DNA from: Phycisphaerales bacterium UBA7800
GTDB taxonomy: Bacteria; Planctomycetota; Phycisphaerae; Phycisphaerales; Phycisphaeraceae
Direction of reading: 5' to 3'
Length of the DNA: 64,000 nt
NCBI GenBank assembly: GCA_002480565.1
Contig: DLCK01000077.1
Coordinates: forward strand, 1-64,000
Both the position numbers and the translations under genes were made by a program. The notes under the pieces were generated by a model. That model was not told the DNA's origin. It did no database searches and worked only from the letters and a program-made list of their open reading frames with translations. Numbering within the stretch: the first letter of the stretch is position 1; each line of letters starts with the position of its first letter. This document shows positions 42,205-52,300 of the stretch, in pieces.

Positions 42205-43299
42205 TCACATCCGATACCGTTCGAGCCAATGGGCGTAGGGGGCGGGTAGGGTCCATGAGGGTTTGTCGATGCCCAGGGTTTTGGCGGCGTGGTAGGGCCA
42301 ATGGGGGTTTTCCAGATGGGCGCGGCCGATCATCACCAGATCAAGCTGCTCATTACTCACGGCACTTTCTGCAACATGGGGCATGCCAAAACCCCAGGCC
42401 GAAGCGACGGGTAAACCGGTCTCACGACGGACACGCTGGGCGATGGGTGCCATGAATGCCGGCCCCCAGGGGATGCTTGAATCGGGTGTCGTAAAACCCA
42501 TGCTCACGCTGATCATGTCCAGGCCGCCGGCGCGGAATTGTTTGGTCAGGGCAATAGCCTCGCTGAGCGTTTCTTCATCACGGTCATCAAATTCGAGCAC
42601 GCCAAAACGCAAGGTCAACGGCAGGTTGTCCGGCCAGACTTCACGCACCGCTGCCAAGGTCTCCAGCAGGAAGCGGCCTCGGTTCTGGGCATTGCCACCG
42701 TATTGATCATCACGCTGGTTGGTGTGGACCGAGAAAAAACTTTGCGCCAGGTAACCGTGTGCAAAGTGCAGTTCGAGCCACTGATAGCCGGCATCGAGTG
42801 AACGTTTGGCGGCGGCGACAAAGTCCGCTTTGACCCGTTGGATATCATCTTTGGTCATGGCGCGGGGGATGCGTGGCAGGTTGGCACCAAATGCTTTGGC
42901 GGAGGGCGCGATGGTTTGCCAGGCACGCGGATCGTCGACCGGGAGATGATCATCGCCTTCCCAGGGTTTATTGGCGCTGGCTTTCATGCCTGCGTGACCG
43001 ATTTGTATCCCGGCAACCGATCCGGCTTTCTTGATGGCATGGGCAATCTTGGCGTGTTCGGCCGCCTGCTGATCATTCCAGATTCCGGTGCAGCCAGGGG
43101 TGATACGCCCATCTGCCGAGATGCCGGTGGCTTCAACGATAACCAGGCCCGCGCCGCCTCGAGCAAGTTGGGAATAGTGCGCAAGATGCCAATCATTGGG
43201 CAGACCATCGGTCGCTGAATATTGGCACATCGGCGGGACAGCTATTCGATTGCGCAGGGTCACATCTTTTAACGTAAACGGGGTAAACAACTTTGTCAT
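42205..43299 (-). CDS. NADH:flavin oxidoreductase, old yellow enzyme family (YqjM/NamA-like)
   Basis: 364 residues, an FMN-dependent TIM barrel reducing activated C=C bonds. It opens with LFTPFTLKDVTLRNRIAVPP and MCQYSATDGLPNDWHLAHY. It has HFAHGYLAQSFFSVHTNQR (substrate-binding His region), DQYGGNAQNRGRFLLETL and the C-terminal LDLVMIGRAHLENPHWPYHA. The active-site cysteine typical of the YqjM class is in PPMCQYS. Full length. The physiological substrate is unknown. The ribosome binding site is weak. Confidence 0.93.
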   Translation of the reverse strand: MTKLFTPFTLKDVTLRNRIAVPPMCQYSATDGLPNDWHLAHYSQLARGGAGLVIVEATGISADGRITPGCTGIWNDQQAAEHAKIAHAIKKAGSVAGIQIGHAGMKASANKPWEGDDHLPVDDPRAWQTIAPSAKAFGANLPRIPRAMTKDDIQRVKADFVAAAKRSLDAGYQWLELHFAHGYLAQSFFSVHTNQRDDQYGGNAQNRGRFLLETLAAVREVWPDNLPLTLRFGVLEFDDRDEETLSEAIALTKQFRAGGLDMISVSMGFTTPDSSIPWGPAFMAPIAQRVRRETGLPVASAWGFGMPHVAESAVSNEQLDLVMIGRAHLENPHWPYHAAKTLGIDKPSWTLPAPYAHWLERYRM

Positions 43300-43659
43300 G
43301 ATTTTATTGCTCTATATTGTGTCGTTTGGTGATTCGTTTTCATCTGCATAAACAGACGCAGATATGGTAATCAATACTTGCAGCGATTGAAGTATTCCAG
43401 GATAACCAAACAGGATTAGGGGTTCGTCAGTGTTGAATTGATGGATCATTGCCAAATCTCTGTTGAGACAATCGTTTCATTGATGAGGTGGATAATGTCC
43501 AATTTGCAGTGTCAGGACATGCATTGGGGCATTGTGATCAAGAATGTTTTTTAGCGAATATCTCGAATCTCCTCATCCATAATTAATCAATCGAAGCGAA
43601 ACAGCCGATATAAATATAAATTAGTATTTTAATGGTCCTTTCCACCCGCCGGACAAGTC
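43300..43659. other. Intergenic region upstream of the diguanylate cyclase
   Basis: 360 bases between divergent genes with no gene or clear motif; AT-rich close to the diguanylate cyclase start. Confidence 0.4.
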
Positions 43660-45270
43660 ATGATCAGCAGTCATCGAAAAAAATGTTTGCAATGGTATCT
43701 ATTTGCTGCTGCGATGGCCGTTTCTCTATTACTTGTCGGAATTGTAGTCAGCATTTACTACCATTCAGAGCTCAATGAATTTTACAATCGAGCTGATTCA
43801 TCTTCGATGTCTGAAATCGAATTGCATGAGACGATTCTTCATCGTGAGCTCAACGAAGTTGCCAGTGACATTCGGTTTTTAGCTGACAATCCTTTCATGC
43901 AACAGTTTCTGGATAACCCTCAAGATGACAACTTGAAATTGCTTGAGTCGATGTGGGATCGCATGATTTGCGAAAAGCAAACCTATGAACAAATCCGCCT
44001 GCTTGATAAAAACGGGATGGAAAAAATTCGTGTCGAATACAACAACAAAATCCCTTTGCGTATCCCTGACGATGAGCTGATGGACAAGTCTGATCGATAT
44101 TATTTTCACGCAGCAGCAGAATTACGGCGAGGCTATATCTATGTTTCAAAATTAGACCTGAATATTGAAAATGGTATTCCGGAAGTCCCGTTCAAACCAA
44201 CAATTCGTTTTTGCATCGGAGTGTACAACTCGCAGAACATCCGAACAGGCAGCCTGGTAATCAACTACAACACTCAGTCTTATATCGATCTGTTACGCGA
44301 GGCATCCGATCAAGAACGAGCTGATTTCATGCTGGTAAATGAAGATGGATACTGGTTAATGCATCCCAAACGTGAATACGAATGGGGACAGTATTCTCAA
44401 CAAAATAAAGACAAGAACTTTGCCATTCTTTACCCTCAAGCATGGCAAAAAATACAGTCTCAGATAAAAGGCAAATTCACATTGAATGATCAAGTCTATG
44501 ACTTTGACACGCTTGATTTACAGGAAAATTACCATTTTGTATCCCCTCGAGACTCAAGGCTTGACAGTGAAATCCCTATCAATCATTCCACTTTAATCAA
44601 ACATATTGCGCTATTGCCAACCCGCGTGATTGCTGAATACCGAACTAAAATTGTAAAACAATGCTTGATCATTTTTCTGATCTGGGTTGTATTATCATTA
44701 ATACCCAGTTGGGGTATCGCAGCCTATTTTGTGGGTTATGTCACACAACGAGCCGAACTTTCGCATCATGCTCATTATGACACGGTGACCTGTCTAGCCA
44801 ATCGCGTGTTGTTCAACGAACGCTTTGAACATGCCTTGCAGATGTCACAAAGATATAAACGAATCTGCGGTTTGCTCTATATTGATCTGGATGGTTTTAA
44901 AGCTATCAATGATCAATATGGTCATCATATTGGTGACGAATTATTAGCAACAGTTGCAGGGCGCATGCTCCAGTGTGTTCGCCAAACTGACACCGTTGCT
45001 CGAATGGGCGGGGATGAATTTGCAATCATCCTCACAGAAATTGAAAACAAAGACGATGCGATCAGTATCAGTGAAAAACTCGATGCACAACTGGGTGTAC
45101 CTGTTCAAACAACCAAGGGCATCGTGAACATCGCTGCTTCAATTGGCGTGTCGGTTTACCCGGAAGATGGCGTGGAAGCCAACCGGTTAATCGAGTTGGC
45201 TGATAAGTATATGTACAAAAACAAACGCGATAACAAGATGCGGTTGCGGTTAGATCGAAGCGCCTCATAA
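43660..45270 (+). CDS. Membrane diguanylate cyclase with periplasmic dCache-like sensor
   Basis: 536 residues. TM1 (about 12-34) and TM2 (about 330-352) enclose a periplasmic sensor of the Cache type (IRLLDKNGMEKIRVEYN, SDRYYFHAAAELRRGYIYVS). The GGDEF domain follows: LANRVLFNERFEHAL, YIDLDGFKAINDQYGHHIGD, and the intact active site GGDEF at 450-454. An RxxD inhibitory site (RQTD, 441-444) sits five residues before it, so product inhibition is expected. It makes cyclic di-GMP from two GTP; a PilZ receptor is at the start of the window. Confidence 0.92.
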   Translation: MISSHRKKCLQWYLFAAAMAVSLLLVGIVVSIYYHSELNEFYNRADSSSMSEIELHETILHRELNEVASDIRFLADNPFMQQFLDNPQDDNLKLLESMWDRMICEKQTYEQIRLLDKNGMEKIRVEYNNKIPLRIPDDELMDKSDRYYFHAAAELRRGYIYVSKLDLNIENGIPEVPFKPTIRFCIGVYNSQNIRTGSLVINYNTQSYIDLLREASDQERADFMLVNEDGYWLMHPKREYEWGQYSQQNKDKNFAILYPQAWQKIQSQIKGKFTLNDQVYDFDTLDLQENYHFVSPRDSRLDSEIPINHSTLIKHIALLPTRVIAEYRTKIVKQCLIIFLIWVVLSLIPSWGIAAYFVGYVTQRAELSHHAHYDTVTCLANRVLFNERFEHALQMSQRYKRICGLLYIDLDGFKAINDQYGHHIGDELLATVAGRMLQCVRQTDTVARMGGDEFAIILTEIENKDDAISISEKLDAQLGVPVQTTKGIVNIAASIGVSVYPEDGVEANRLIELADKYMYKNKRDNKMRLRLDRSAS

Positions 45271-45571
45271 AGTTCAAATCAACATAACAACGTCCAGTTT
45301 AGAGCGTTTGCCGTTCGAGTGTATCGCTATACCTAACGCTCAAACTCCCAACTCGTGGCTATTGACCTCTGTTTTTAATAGTTGTACGAAGACCAGTGGG
45401 CATGCCAAGACACATAGACTCTAGAGCCGTCTGACTGGCCACTGAACACGTGCAATTGCCCAGCCAAAGTCTGCCAGGGCGCGCAATCCTTAAGCCATAT
45501 TTCCACTGACTCTGTGGCGCATCACCTTAGATTCACAAATGGGTTGCGAACACTTTTTTTGTCACATTGCA
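45271..45571. other. Intergenic region before the second LacI gene
   Basis: About 300 bases with no gene and no recognised terminator for the diguanylate cyclase. Confidence 0.4.
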
Positions 45572-45599
45572 TTGACCTGACCAATCAGCCGCCTACAAT
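45572..45599 (+). promoter_or_regulatory. Sigma70-like promoter of the LacI-pseudopilin-GH10 operon
   Basis: TTGACC (45572-45577), a 16-base spacer, then TACAAT (45594-45599). The first operator begins on the next base. Confidence 0.7.
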
Positions 45600-45633
45600 G
45601 TTCACGTGAACAGTCGCAATTGTTCACGTGAAC
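45600..45633. promoter_or_regulatory. Tandem operator GTTCACGTGAAC x 2
   Basis: Two perfect 12-bp palindromes GTTCACGTGAAC at 45600-45611 and 45622-45633, centres 22 bp apart (two helical turns), cover the expected transcription start. Symmetry, spacing and position fit a LacI-type repressor controlling its own operon. Confidence 0.8.
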
Positions 45634-45652
45634 AACTATTGGACACAATTTG

Positions 45653-46672
45653 ATGACCGTGACACTCAACAACATTGCCACCGAACTTGGCGTCAGTCAT
45701 ATGACCGTGAGCCGCGCCCTTAAGGGTGATCCTGCGGTGGCGGAAAAGACACGTAACCGCGTGTTGGATACGGCGTTGAAGATGGGGTATCGGCCCAATG
45801 CCTCGGCGCGATCCATGCGATCGGGACAATTCGGGACGCTGGGATTACTGGCAGGAAGTATCACCAGCTACCTGCCGGGCATGCTCATGCGCGGGATTCG
45901 TGATGGTTGTGAAAAACTCGACTTACACCTGCAGATTGATTCAATCACCCAGGAGCAGGCCGACGATTCGTCTTACCTGCCCCGCTTTTTGCAGTATGCC
46001 TGTGTCGATGGCTTGATGGTCAGTTACACCGGCCCCAATGCTGCTTTGGCCAATCATATTCAGCAGCAACGGCTCCCAGCGGTTTGGATCAACGACCGTC
46101 AGACACACAACGCGGTCTACCCTGATGAAATTCAAGGCGGGAAAATCGCAGCTGAGCATTTTATCAATCACGGGCATCGCCGAGTTGGATATGCAGCATT
46201 GAATTTAACTGATCATTTCAGCACAAATGACCGGCTTGCTGGGATCAATCAGACATTAACAGCATCGGGTTTATCTGAAGCTCAACGACTCGACGGACAC
46301 CTGGCCAGCGGTAGTGAGATTGATCAGTCGGGCATGCCGGTTTTGTTACGCATGCTTCAACGTCCGGATCGTCCCACAGCATTGATTTGTCGCGGGCAAG
46401 CCGATGCGACATGTGCATATGCCGCAGCCATGCAATTGGGATTGCGTGTCCCTGAGGACTTGTCGATTGTGGCATTCAGTGACAAGCCCATTTTGGATGT
46501 CTGCGCTTTACCGATTGATACCCTGGTCATCCCGTTTCGCACCTTGGGGGAAAAAGTCGCAACCATGACCCATCAACTCACTCAAGATCCTTCGCATCAA
46601 GTTGCCAGTGAAACAATCGCCTATGGCAAGATCGAATCCGCAGGCAGTACGACCCAACCAACCCTGAGCTAA
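45653..46672 (+). CDS. LacI-family transcriptional regulator (second)
   Basis: 339 residues. The helix-turn-helix NNIATELGVSHMTVSRALKG is followed by the hinge (VLDTALKMGYRPNASARSMR) and the effector-binding domain (GLLAGSITSYLPGMLMRGIR, AAEHFINHGHRRVGYAAL, PEDLSIVAFSDKPILDVC). It lies directly behind two perfect palindromic operators, so it probably represses itself, the pseudopilin and the GH10 xylanase, relieved by a xylan-derived sugar (inference from the operon). The ATG was preferred over a TTG one codon upstream. Confidence 0.93.
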   Translation: MTVTLNNIATELGVSHMTVSRALKGDPAVAEKTRNRVLDTALKMGYRPNASARSMRSGQFGTLGLLAGSITSYLPGMLMRGIRDGCEKLDLHLQIDSITQEQADDSSYLPRFLQYACVDGLMVSYTGPNAALANHIQQQRLPAVWINDRQTHNAVYPDEIQGGKIAAEHFINHGHRRVGYAALNLTDHFSTNDRLAGINQTLTASGLSEAQRLDGHLASGSEIDQSGMPVLLRMLQRPDRPTALICRGQADATCAYAAAMQLGLRVPEDLSIVAFSDKPILDVCALPIDTLVIPFRTLGEKVATMTHQLTQDPSHQVASETIAYGKIESAGSTTQPTLS

Positions 46673-46706
46673 TGCGACTGTTTGTTAGAAACAGACTGGA
46701 GTTTAC

Positions 46707-47426
46707 ATGTTCATACATCACACAAACCGCACGGCATCACAGGGCTTTACGCTCATTGAGCTGTTGGTGGTGATCTCGATCATTTCGCTGCTCATCAGTA
46801 TCCTGCTTCCTGCATTGGGGCAGGCACGTAAGACCGCCAATGCCATGAAATGCGCGACCTTGCTTCGGGCGATGGGGACCGTCAATGTCGTCTATGCCAA
46901 CGACTTTAAAGACTGGGCCGCACCCAACTGGTGGCGTGAAAGTCCATCGGCCAGTAAGCGCTATTACTTTGTGACCAACACCGGCATCCACGAACGACTC
47001 AACGTCACCACCGCCGACTACGGCGCACGCTGGGCACATGGCTTTGCCTGTCCTGAAGCAACTGCGCTGACAAATAGTTCCTGGTCCAACACGGATGGCG
47101 TCATCATTCGCGGAGTCTATGGGCACAACTATCATGTCGGATCACTACGCGGGGCGGATAGCAACTGGTCCACCGGCACCATCAGTGGCATCAAGTTCTC
47201 TGAGCTGATCAAACCCAGTGAAGACCTCAACCTTGCCGACGCCTTGGACCAACAGATCGGCTATACCTACGTCAACAACTACGTCTCAGACAATCCTCAG
47301 CAAAACAATGTCTCAGCATTCAGACATCTGGGGACCACATTCAATGCCGTCTTTTTCGACCAGCACGTCCAGCGTATCAGTCAGGAAGACGCCCATGCCA
47401 AACCTGAAATGTGGTACATCAATTAA
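46707..47426 (+). CDS. Type II secretion-like pseudopilin (third)
   Basis: 239 residues with cleavage motif SQGFTLIELLVVISIISLLI and LLPALGQARKT. The globular domain has RHLGTTFNAVFFDQH at the C-terminus, where the H-X9-DG motif has become H-X10-DQ. CTGGAG precedes the ATG. It lies 34 bp after the LacI gene and 48 bp before the GH10 gene, so the three form one operon. It may build a substrate-specific pseudopilus tip or a surface polysaccharide-handling fibre; this is inference. Confidence 0.88.
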   Translation: MFIHHTNRTASQGFTLIELLVVISIISLLISILLPALGQARKTANAMKCATLLRAMGTVNVVYANDFKDWAAPNWWRESPSASKRYYFVTNTGIHERLNVTTADYGARWAHGFACPEATALTNSSWSNTDGVIIRGVYGHNYHVGSLRGADSNWSTGTISGIKFSELIKPSEDLNLADALDQQIGYTYVNNYVSDNPQQNNVSAFRHLGTTFNAVFFDQHVQRISQEDAHAKPEMWYIN

Positions 47427-47474
47427 TCGCCAATCCTGATCACGCATCTGTTTTTTTAACTCCTTGGAACGAAC

Positions 47475-49307
47475 ATGCAACGCAAATCTGTCAACATCCT
47501 CAGCCTGTCCTGCGCCTTGATCTTGGCCTTGACTCAAGGTATCAAAGCACAACAATCCGTCATCGACAATTCGATTTGGCAAACACTTCAACGCAGTAAC
47601 GTCAACAATGACTTTTCGTCGCTCAAATGGGTTGATGTTGACCACCCGCAATTTACAAAAGCCGCGCGACTTGCCAGCAATCGGGCCATGCGACATAGCT
47701 ATGAAATTCAGTATCACATTGACATTGATAAACCCATTGCCAAAGGCGATGTGCTGATACTCACCGGCTACATCCGACTCATCGATACCAAGTCCGAATC
47801 CGGCGAAGGCCTTGCTCAAATTCAAGTTCAGCGAAACAGCAGGCCCTATACCAAACTGCTCATGACGCGATTGCCTTTGTCCAAAGACTGGCAGCGCATC
47901 GAAATCCCCTTTGCTTCCAAAGAAGATTACCCCGCAGGTCAAACCAACTTCTGTATCTGCATCGGTGACTATGTCCAGACCATTGAAGCAGGTGGATTTA
48001 GCCTGAAAAACAGGGGTAAAAATGTCGATCTGGACACCTTGCCCAACACGGATCGTGATCGATTAAACAACTATGACGGACGCGCCGCCGATGCGCCTTG
48101 GCGGGAAGTTGCTGCTCAGAATATCGAGCGTTACCGCAAAGGTGACCTTGCCATCACGGTAACAGATCACGATGGCAAACCCGTCAGCGGCGTGACGGTT
48201 GATGTACAAATGACAAAGCATGCGTTTAAATTCGGGACCGCGGTCCACTCATCGGTCTTTGATCCCAACGCTAAATTCTGGACACAAAACCCAGAGAACA
48301 AAGAACGGTTCCTGAAAATCATCCAGGACGATTTTAACTTTGTCACCCATGAAACCAACTTCAAATGGCCGGCATGGATTCAACCGGCAAGACGCAAGGC
48401 GGCCGACCAACTCGTCAATTGGCTCATGGAAAAGAACATCGCTTTGCGCGGCCATGCCATGGTCTGGCCAGGCTGGTCCCATGGTAAGTACAAACATGTC
48501 CCCCAACACATCATTGATCTGACGAAGGACCCTGCGAATCGGGACAAAGTCGCCCAATTGGTGATTGATCACATCCATGAAATTGGGACGCTCTACGGCG
48601 ATAAGGTCAGCACCTGGGATGTCATCAACGAACCCACCCTGCACCATGACCTCACCGACTATCTCGGCGGTGATCGCATTTTTATCGACTGGTTCAAAGC
48701 TGCCCGCAAAGCTGCCCCCCACGCGCGACTGGTCCTCAACGAAACCACCGGCGGCACAGTCGTCAGTGACCGCTATTTCCACAAGACCATCAAAATGCTC
48801 GTGGATCACAAAGCGCCCATCGACGCCGTAGGATTCCAATCCCACTTTGGGCAAACCGGGCCGGACATCCCCAAAATACTTTCACTCATCGACAAATATG
48901 CAGAGATGGGTTTACATGTCGACATCACTGAGTTCGACATTGATGGCTTTGATGCAAAGTATCAAGCAGACTACACCCGCGATTTTATGACCGCCTGTTT
49001 TAGTCATCCCGCGGTGGATACCTTCATCGTCTGGGGCATATGGGCACAACGCCACTGGAAACCGGCCCGCGCGATGTACGACAAAAACTGGAACCTCAAA
49101 CCCAACGGCAAAGCGTGGATGGACCTGGTCAAAAAACAATGGTGGACCCGCCAAACCGGTAAAACCAACACCGATGGAATCTATCAACTCCGAGGTTTTA
49201 ACGGCGATTACCAAATCATCGTGACAACCGCAGACGGGCAAAGCACCACCCAAAACGGCAAACTCACACGCGACGGTTTAAGCATGAAGTTCAAATTACC
49301 TCAATGA
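47475..49307 (+). CDS. Secreted GH10 endo-1,4-beta-xylanase
   Basis: 610 residues. The signal peptide runs to about residue 24 (ILSLSCALILALTQGIKA). An N-terminal beta domain (about 30-180) looks like a CBM4/9-type module. A short Ig-like strand region (DLAITVTDHDGKPVSGVTVD) leads into the catalytic barrel starting KHAFKFGTAVHSS. The acid/base Glu is in WDVINEPTLHHD (near 386) and the nucleophile Glu in HVDITEFDIDG (near 486); FQSHFGQTG and FIVWGIWAQRHWKP are typical GH10 segments. The last ~50 residues form a small beta domain. It hydrolyses xylan in the periplasm or outside the cell. Last gene of the LacI-pseudopilin-GH10 operon. Confidence 0.95.
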   Translation: MQRKSVNILSLSCALILALTQGIKAQQSVIDNSIWQTLQRSNVNNDFSSLKWVDVDHPQFTKAARLASNRAMRHSYEIQYHIDIDKPIAKGDVLILTGYIRLIDTKSESGEGLAQIQVQRNSRPYTKLLMTRLPLSKDWQRIEIPFASKEDYPAGQTNFCICIGDYVQTIEAGGFSLKNRGKNVDLDTLPNTDRDRLNNYDGRAADAPWREVAAQNIERYRKGDLAITVTDHDGKPVSGVTVDVQMTKHAFKFGTAVHSSVFDPNAKFWTQNPENKERFLKIIQDDFNFVTHETNFKWPAWIQPARRKAADQLVNWLMEKNIALRGHAMVWPGWSHGKYKHVPQHIIDLTKDPANRDKVAQLVIDHIHEIGTLYGDKVSTWDVINEPTLHHDLTDYLGGDRIFIDWFKAARKAAPHARLVLNETTGGTVVSDRYFHKTIKMLVDHKAPIDAVGFQSHFGQTGPDIPKILSLIDKYAEMGLHVDITEFDIDGFDAKYQADYTRDFMTACFSHPAVDTFIVWGIWAQRHWKPARAMYDKNWNLKPNGKAWMDLVKKQWWTRQTGKTNTDGIYQLRGFNGDYQIIVTTADGQSTTQNGKLTRDGLSMKFKLPQ

Positions 49308-49342
49308 GTCTCTTGCGAAAAAAAATCTCTGGCCAATGATCG

Positions 49343-52300
49343 TCAATCAACTTGCGAAAGCACTTCCTGAATTTTCTGACTCAGCGGGCCACTGAGGTAT
49401 GGCTTGGTGATCCAGGCGGTTAAGCCGGCGGCTTTCATGGCAAGTAATTCCGACTCCGGGGTATAGCCCGTGGAGAGAATCACACGGATACTAGGATTGA
49501 GTTTTTTCATGGCCAGAAAACAATCCTTGCCATTGAGCTTGGGCATCATCATGTCCAACACAACAAGGTCATAGCCCTGAGGATTGCGTTTGAAAAGTTC
49601 AAGTGCTTCAAGGCCATCTTCGGCAAGCGTGACCTGATAGCCAAGGTCTTCGAGAGTCGCCCGCGCGGTAACGCGCATGACTTTTTCATCATCGACCACC
49701 ATGATGTGACCGGTCCCTGCGATGCGCGAATCGTCAACGTGAGGTTCAGTCAGTTGACTGTCCTGTCCAGCCAGTGGCAGGTAGATGCTAAAGCATGACC
49801 CCTTTCTCAATTCACTTTTGACGGTGATGATGCCATCGTGTTGTTTGATGGTGCTAAAGACTGCTGCCAATCCCAGACCGGTTCCTTCGCCATGTTCTTT
49901 GGTGGTAAAAAAGGGCTCAAAAATACGGTTAAGATGTTGCGGTGCGATGCCTATGCCGGTGTCGGTGATGTCGATTTTCAGATACTTGCCGGGTTTGATT
50001 TCCTGCAAGTCGATATAGCGGTCGTGATCGTCAAACGTCACAGGCTGGGTTTGGATGGTCAGTTTCCCACCCTTGGTCATGGCATGTGACGCATTGATAC
50101 CAAGGTTTAAAAATGCATTTTGCAGTTGTGAAGCATCCCCGTTGATCAGCGCGGTTGAATCGGTGGTTTTAAAGTCGATATCAATTCGCCGGTCGATGGT
50201 CTGTTTGAGCAATGTGATGGCATCACCTATCACACGATGCACGTCCATGGTTCTGGATGCGGAGGGTTCTTTGCGTGAAAATGCAAGCAGGTTACTTGTC
50301 AGGTCTGCTGCGCGTTTGCCTGACTGCATGATGATTTTCATCAACTCGGTTGCTTCTGGATTGTGAAGTAATTTTTCACTCAGTAGCTCCGCCGAACCGA
50401 GGATGCCCCCGAGCATGTTGTTAAAGTCATGGGCGATCCCGCCAGCGAGTTGACCGATGGCCTGCATTTTTTCGGATTGTCGGAGTTGTTGTTCCATGGC
50501 ATATTCGCCGGTGACATCCCGGAAGACCAGCACGACGCCGACAATCTGCCCGGTGTCCGAACGGATGGGTGCGCCGGAGTCTGCGATCTGATATTCGGTG
50601 CCATCGGATGAGACAAGTACGGTGTGATTGGCCAGCCCGACGACTTCGCCACATTCGAGAACTTTCTGCACCGGATTGGAGACCGGTAAACGGGTTTGGG
50701 CATTGATGATTTGAAAGACGTTTTGAAGCGACTGACCAATTGCATCATCGGCAGCCCAACCGGTGAGGCTTTCAGCAACCGGATTCATCTGCATGACCAC
50801 GCCTTCGTTATCGGTGGCAATGACCGCATCGCCAATGGATCGGAGTGTGATCCGCAGACGCTCTTCTTTTTCGCGCAGTTCCTGCTGGGCTTTGATCTGC
50901 TCGGTGATATCCTGCGCGACACCAAGAATGCCAACCACCTTGTCCTGTTCGTCACGGATGCAGGTCAGACCAAGATTCGCATGGATATGATGCCCATCCT
51001 TATGCACCAGTGTCCATTGGCACTCCTCGTAGCTGGCCAACTCGGCCTGGGCGACAAAGACTTCAAACCCCTTGATGGGTCGGTTTAATCGCTCACTGTG
51101 CAGTTTGGCTCGCTCCTGGATCTCTGATTGCAGATGAAAGAGCATTGGCGTACGTTTGCCAATCATTTCCTGGGGCGAGTATCCGAGTATGCGTTGGGCA
51201 CCGGAGTTAAAGATGGTGATCGTGCCTTGCTGATCGGTTGCAATGATCATGGACAGAAACGATGCATCAAGTACATTTTGCAATTGTCGATGTGCGGCGA
51301 CGATTCGGTCACGGTTAAGGACTGTTTCATTGATATCTTCAATGACGCTGATGAAATACTGTGGGTTATTGTCATCATCGAAAGTTAATCGGGTCGTGAG
51401 ATGTATCCAAAAGAAACTGCCATCGGATTTGATGTAGCGCTTTTCTTTCTGGTAAATCTCGACCTCACGATTGATCATGCGTTGGGCCATTTGAACATCA
51501 TCTGCCAGACTGTCGGGATGGGTGATGTCCCGGAAATTTTTGTTGATCAATTCTTCAAGTGGATACCCAAGCAATTCACAGAGTCGCTGATTGGCACGGA
51601 TGATTCGACCCTCAGGCAGCACATGAGCAATACCCACCGCAGCCTGTTCGAACGTATCACGGAACCGTTTTTCACTGACTTTGAGAATTTCGTTGGAGAC
51701 GCGTAACTCTTCGGTACGCCGAGCGACCTGTCGCTTGAGTTGATGATTCCAGATGATGCTGGCAAGAAGTAAAAACAGCAGTACGCCAACCACGCTCCCG
51801 GCGATTTTCAGGAACCGTATCCAGTCAATGGTGTTTTGCTCTTGTGGGACGAGCCACTGTTCGAGCATTTGCCGTTTCTGGGTTGGGGTGATGGTGGCGT
51901 TGGCCTTGTTGATAATCCCCAGAAACACAGGCCAGTCTTTACGGATGGCAACCGACGCATCGTAGTTTGGATAATCGGTTCGTCCTGCGATTTTCAGGTT
52001 GGTGATTTTCTCTTGAGCAATGGTCATGCTGGTGACAACCTGCCCGGCGATCATCGCATCGGCTTGCCCATAACTCACCGCCCAGAGTGCTTCGGGGATG
52101 GTATGAAACGGCACCACCTCAAGCCCCAGGGGGTCGTTCTTTGCCAGGTATTCGGGCACCATCCCTTTGTAGACAGCGACCTTCTTGCCAGCCAACCAGG
52201 AGTGACCGGTAAAACCTTCCACATCCACCCGCGTAATAATCACCAACGGCAAACTGAAAAACGGGTCGGCAATGAGAAAATGCTCTTTTTCCAACGGGAT

